From contig NC_068344.1 of the NCBI RefSeq assembly GCF_014633365.1, positions 14,151,669 to 14,215,668 on the forward strand: a stretch of 64,000 nucleotides of DNA, given 5' to 3'. A program made the position numbers and the translations under genes. Position 1 is the first letter of the stretch; every line of letters begins with the position of its first letter. Below the pieces are notes generated by a model that was not told the DNA's origin, searched no databases, and saw only the letters and a list, made by a program, of their open reading frames with translations. This DNA comes from Diospyros lotus (lineage: Eukaryota > Streptophyta > Magnoliopsida > Ericales > Ebenaceae). Positions 62,501 to 64,000 of the stretch are shown in pieces.

Positions 62501-62608
62501 ACCTGCATATAACCACAAATTGCATATAAATATTCAATTAAAACTAATTTTAAGATTAAACTAGGGGTATAAATATAATAAAATTTTGACATTTTTGAGC
62601 ATCAATCA

Positions 62609-62625
62609 CACCCCCCAACTTAAAC
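62609..62625 (-). other. Polypurine tract of the right-hand element
   Basis: The minus strand reads TTTAAGTTGGGGGGTG immediately before the LTR. This fixes the LTR to its left as the 3' LTR, with the interior to the right. Confidence 0.7.
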
Positions 62626-64000
62626 ATTGCTAGTCCCATAGCAATCAGATTTTATACTGGCCAATTTTCATTCACAATATCAACCTTAATGTTTAAATTT
62701 CAAATCTGAAACCAAAATGTATAAAACAAGAATAAGCTACTCTTAACACGCAATTGACCATTCTTTGTCAGATTTTCGTCATGGGACACTCAATCATAGA
62801 AAAAAAAGCAATCAAATAAATTAGCACACCCGCATTACAACCTCTAAGCTTTGACTTCAAACCCTCTCAGGTGTACACTCCAAGAAAAATGATCCCTCAT
62901 GGCTACTCTCTGGGATGCACCGTAATAAGAGTAAATGTAAAACAAATTCAAATCGGTGTCATCCTAAAATGAAAAATGGACTTCAATGAAAGAAAAGGGA
63001 TTTTGACATAACTTCATGATCGGAATAATGCACAAATGCACAACTTCAGATATTAAACAAAATTTCAATTCTAAAATTCAAATCTCAAGCTTCCATGTGT
63101 CATAGGATGTAGAGGGATTGCATAAGAATTGTAACGGGGCTTAGGGGTGGATGGGTAAACAAAGAAAAGGGTAAAGAATTCAAAGAAATGTGCCCCGGGA
63201 AATATTCCTATCTAAGCAGATACTCATTTTTTTTTCTTTTTCTTTTTTTTTCTTTTTTTTCTTTCTATTTTTTTTTTTTTTGAATTTGATGTTAACAAAA
63301 AAATGAATCAACACAATGAAAGCATACATCTTCTCATCAGCTTTTTATTGAATAGCTACGAGTTTTTTTTTTTGTTTCATCATTTTTGTTTTTCAATTTT
63401 CAATACTAAGATAGACTATTTCCCGTACACATTAGGTAGAGTAATATTTACAGGGTTTAGGATAAAATGAGGGTAATAAGAAAAGAAATAATTTAATGGG
63501 CTCAATGAGTCTAATAAGGGAAAATAATAGAAAAAGGAAATAGGTTAACAGGCTCAATATTTCAACAAAGGAATCCCACTGTTATATCCTATGACACACT
63601 TTCACTCAATCATCAAATTTAGAATTTGAAACCAGATTAATTCTTTCATTGACATTTTTGGCATTCAAAGCAAAGTAGTGTAATGAAGCTATTGAAAAAC
63701 ATGAAAGGCAAGGAAAACTGCAACTAGAGTAAGCGTTTATTCACTCAGAAAGAACAGTTAATAGGCTCAATTGATCACACTAGGTAACAGTCTCCACTTA
63801 AGTTGAGGAATCATGCAGTGCATTAACCAATTAATTACTATTTCAATAGATTTCATGCCCGACAAACAAATTTCCAATTAAAGAAAAATCTATGCATACA
63901 GATCACTCATTCTAAATCCTATACATTCATGTGTTCAAATAAGAAATCATCACACTTATGCCTGAAATTGCAAACTCAAATTGACTAAAAGCATAAAAAT
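62626..64000 (-). other. 3' interior of the right-hand LTR element, no gene seen
   Basis: A/T-rich sequence with long T/C tracts (about 63228-63283 and 63364-63375) and no frame of useful length. It resembles in style the 3' non-coding region at 13119-14432. The coding part, PBS and 5' LTR should lie beyond the right edge. Confidence 0.55.

Larger units (their letters stand above)
60860..62608 (-). mobile_element. 3' LTR of a further minus-strand LTR element, about 1.75 kb
   Basis: The left end TGGCTGCGC abuts the satellite word GCGCAG. The right end, minus strand TGATTGATGCTC or two bases earlier, abuts a PPT-like run. The LTR carries a TATA-like run near 61969-61983 on the minus strand, three related stem-loop motifs (61264-61540), and an AT-microsatellite (about 62320-62500). 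The clade is uncertain; PPT context and the T-rich 3' region resemble the Athila/Tat group of Ty3/gypsy. Frames at 61837-62028, 61859-62095 and 61930-62121 overlap on both strands and are not credible. Confidence 0.65.

Overview
The window looks like plant nuclear heterochromatin, most likely pericentromeric or centromeric DNA of a flowering plant (probably a eudicot; the species cannot be told). The evidence is plant-type LTR retrotransposons with tRNA-Asp and tRNA-Met primer sites, plus a long AT-rich satellite array with a monomer of about 322 bp. I found no host protein gene, rRNA gene, tRNA gene or CRISPR array. The only convincing protein-coding gene is one retrotransposon gag-pol.

Layout. 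1-5879: old retrotransposon debris. It holds a 1.43 kb solo LTR (909-2336, target duplication CCCAT) and a 1.95 kb minus-strand LTR (3931-5879) with a tRNA-Met-type primer site, next to a non-coding interior that contains a GC-rich island. 5880-11787: pyrimidine-rich sequence with no recognisable gene, interrupted by a 2.64 kb solo LTR (8812-11450, duplication ACACG). 11788-11921: fragment of an LTR related to the next element. 11922-22559: complete 10.6 kb Ty3/gypsy element of Athila type on the minus strand, with two LTRs, PBS, PPT and an uninterrupted 1876-residue gag-pol, but no env-like gene.

22560-60859: roughly 107 satellite monomers, interrupted by an Athila-type solo LTR (48365-49541, duplication ACGCC) and a second copy of the 2.64 kb solo LTR (56770-59411, duplication TGTTC). 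The satellite has nested higher-order structure: a recurring four-monomer module, a 7-monomer unit of about 2.26 kb, a 5-monomer deletion derivative, a recently triplicated dimer, and a 2.4 kb segment repeated 24.1 kb away. 60860-64000: the 3' LTR, PPT and 3' interior of another minus-strand LTR element that runs off the right edge and appears to have landed in the satellite.

How it fits together: the satellite has been reshaped by unequal exchange and used as a landing site by at least three LTR families, and most insertions have collapsed to solo LTRs. The intact Athila sits exactly at the satellite edge without matching target duplications, so that boundary is probably a rearrangement junction. 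All coordinates and comparisons were made by eye, so identity levels are qualitative.
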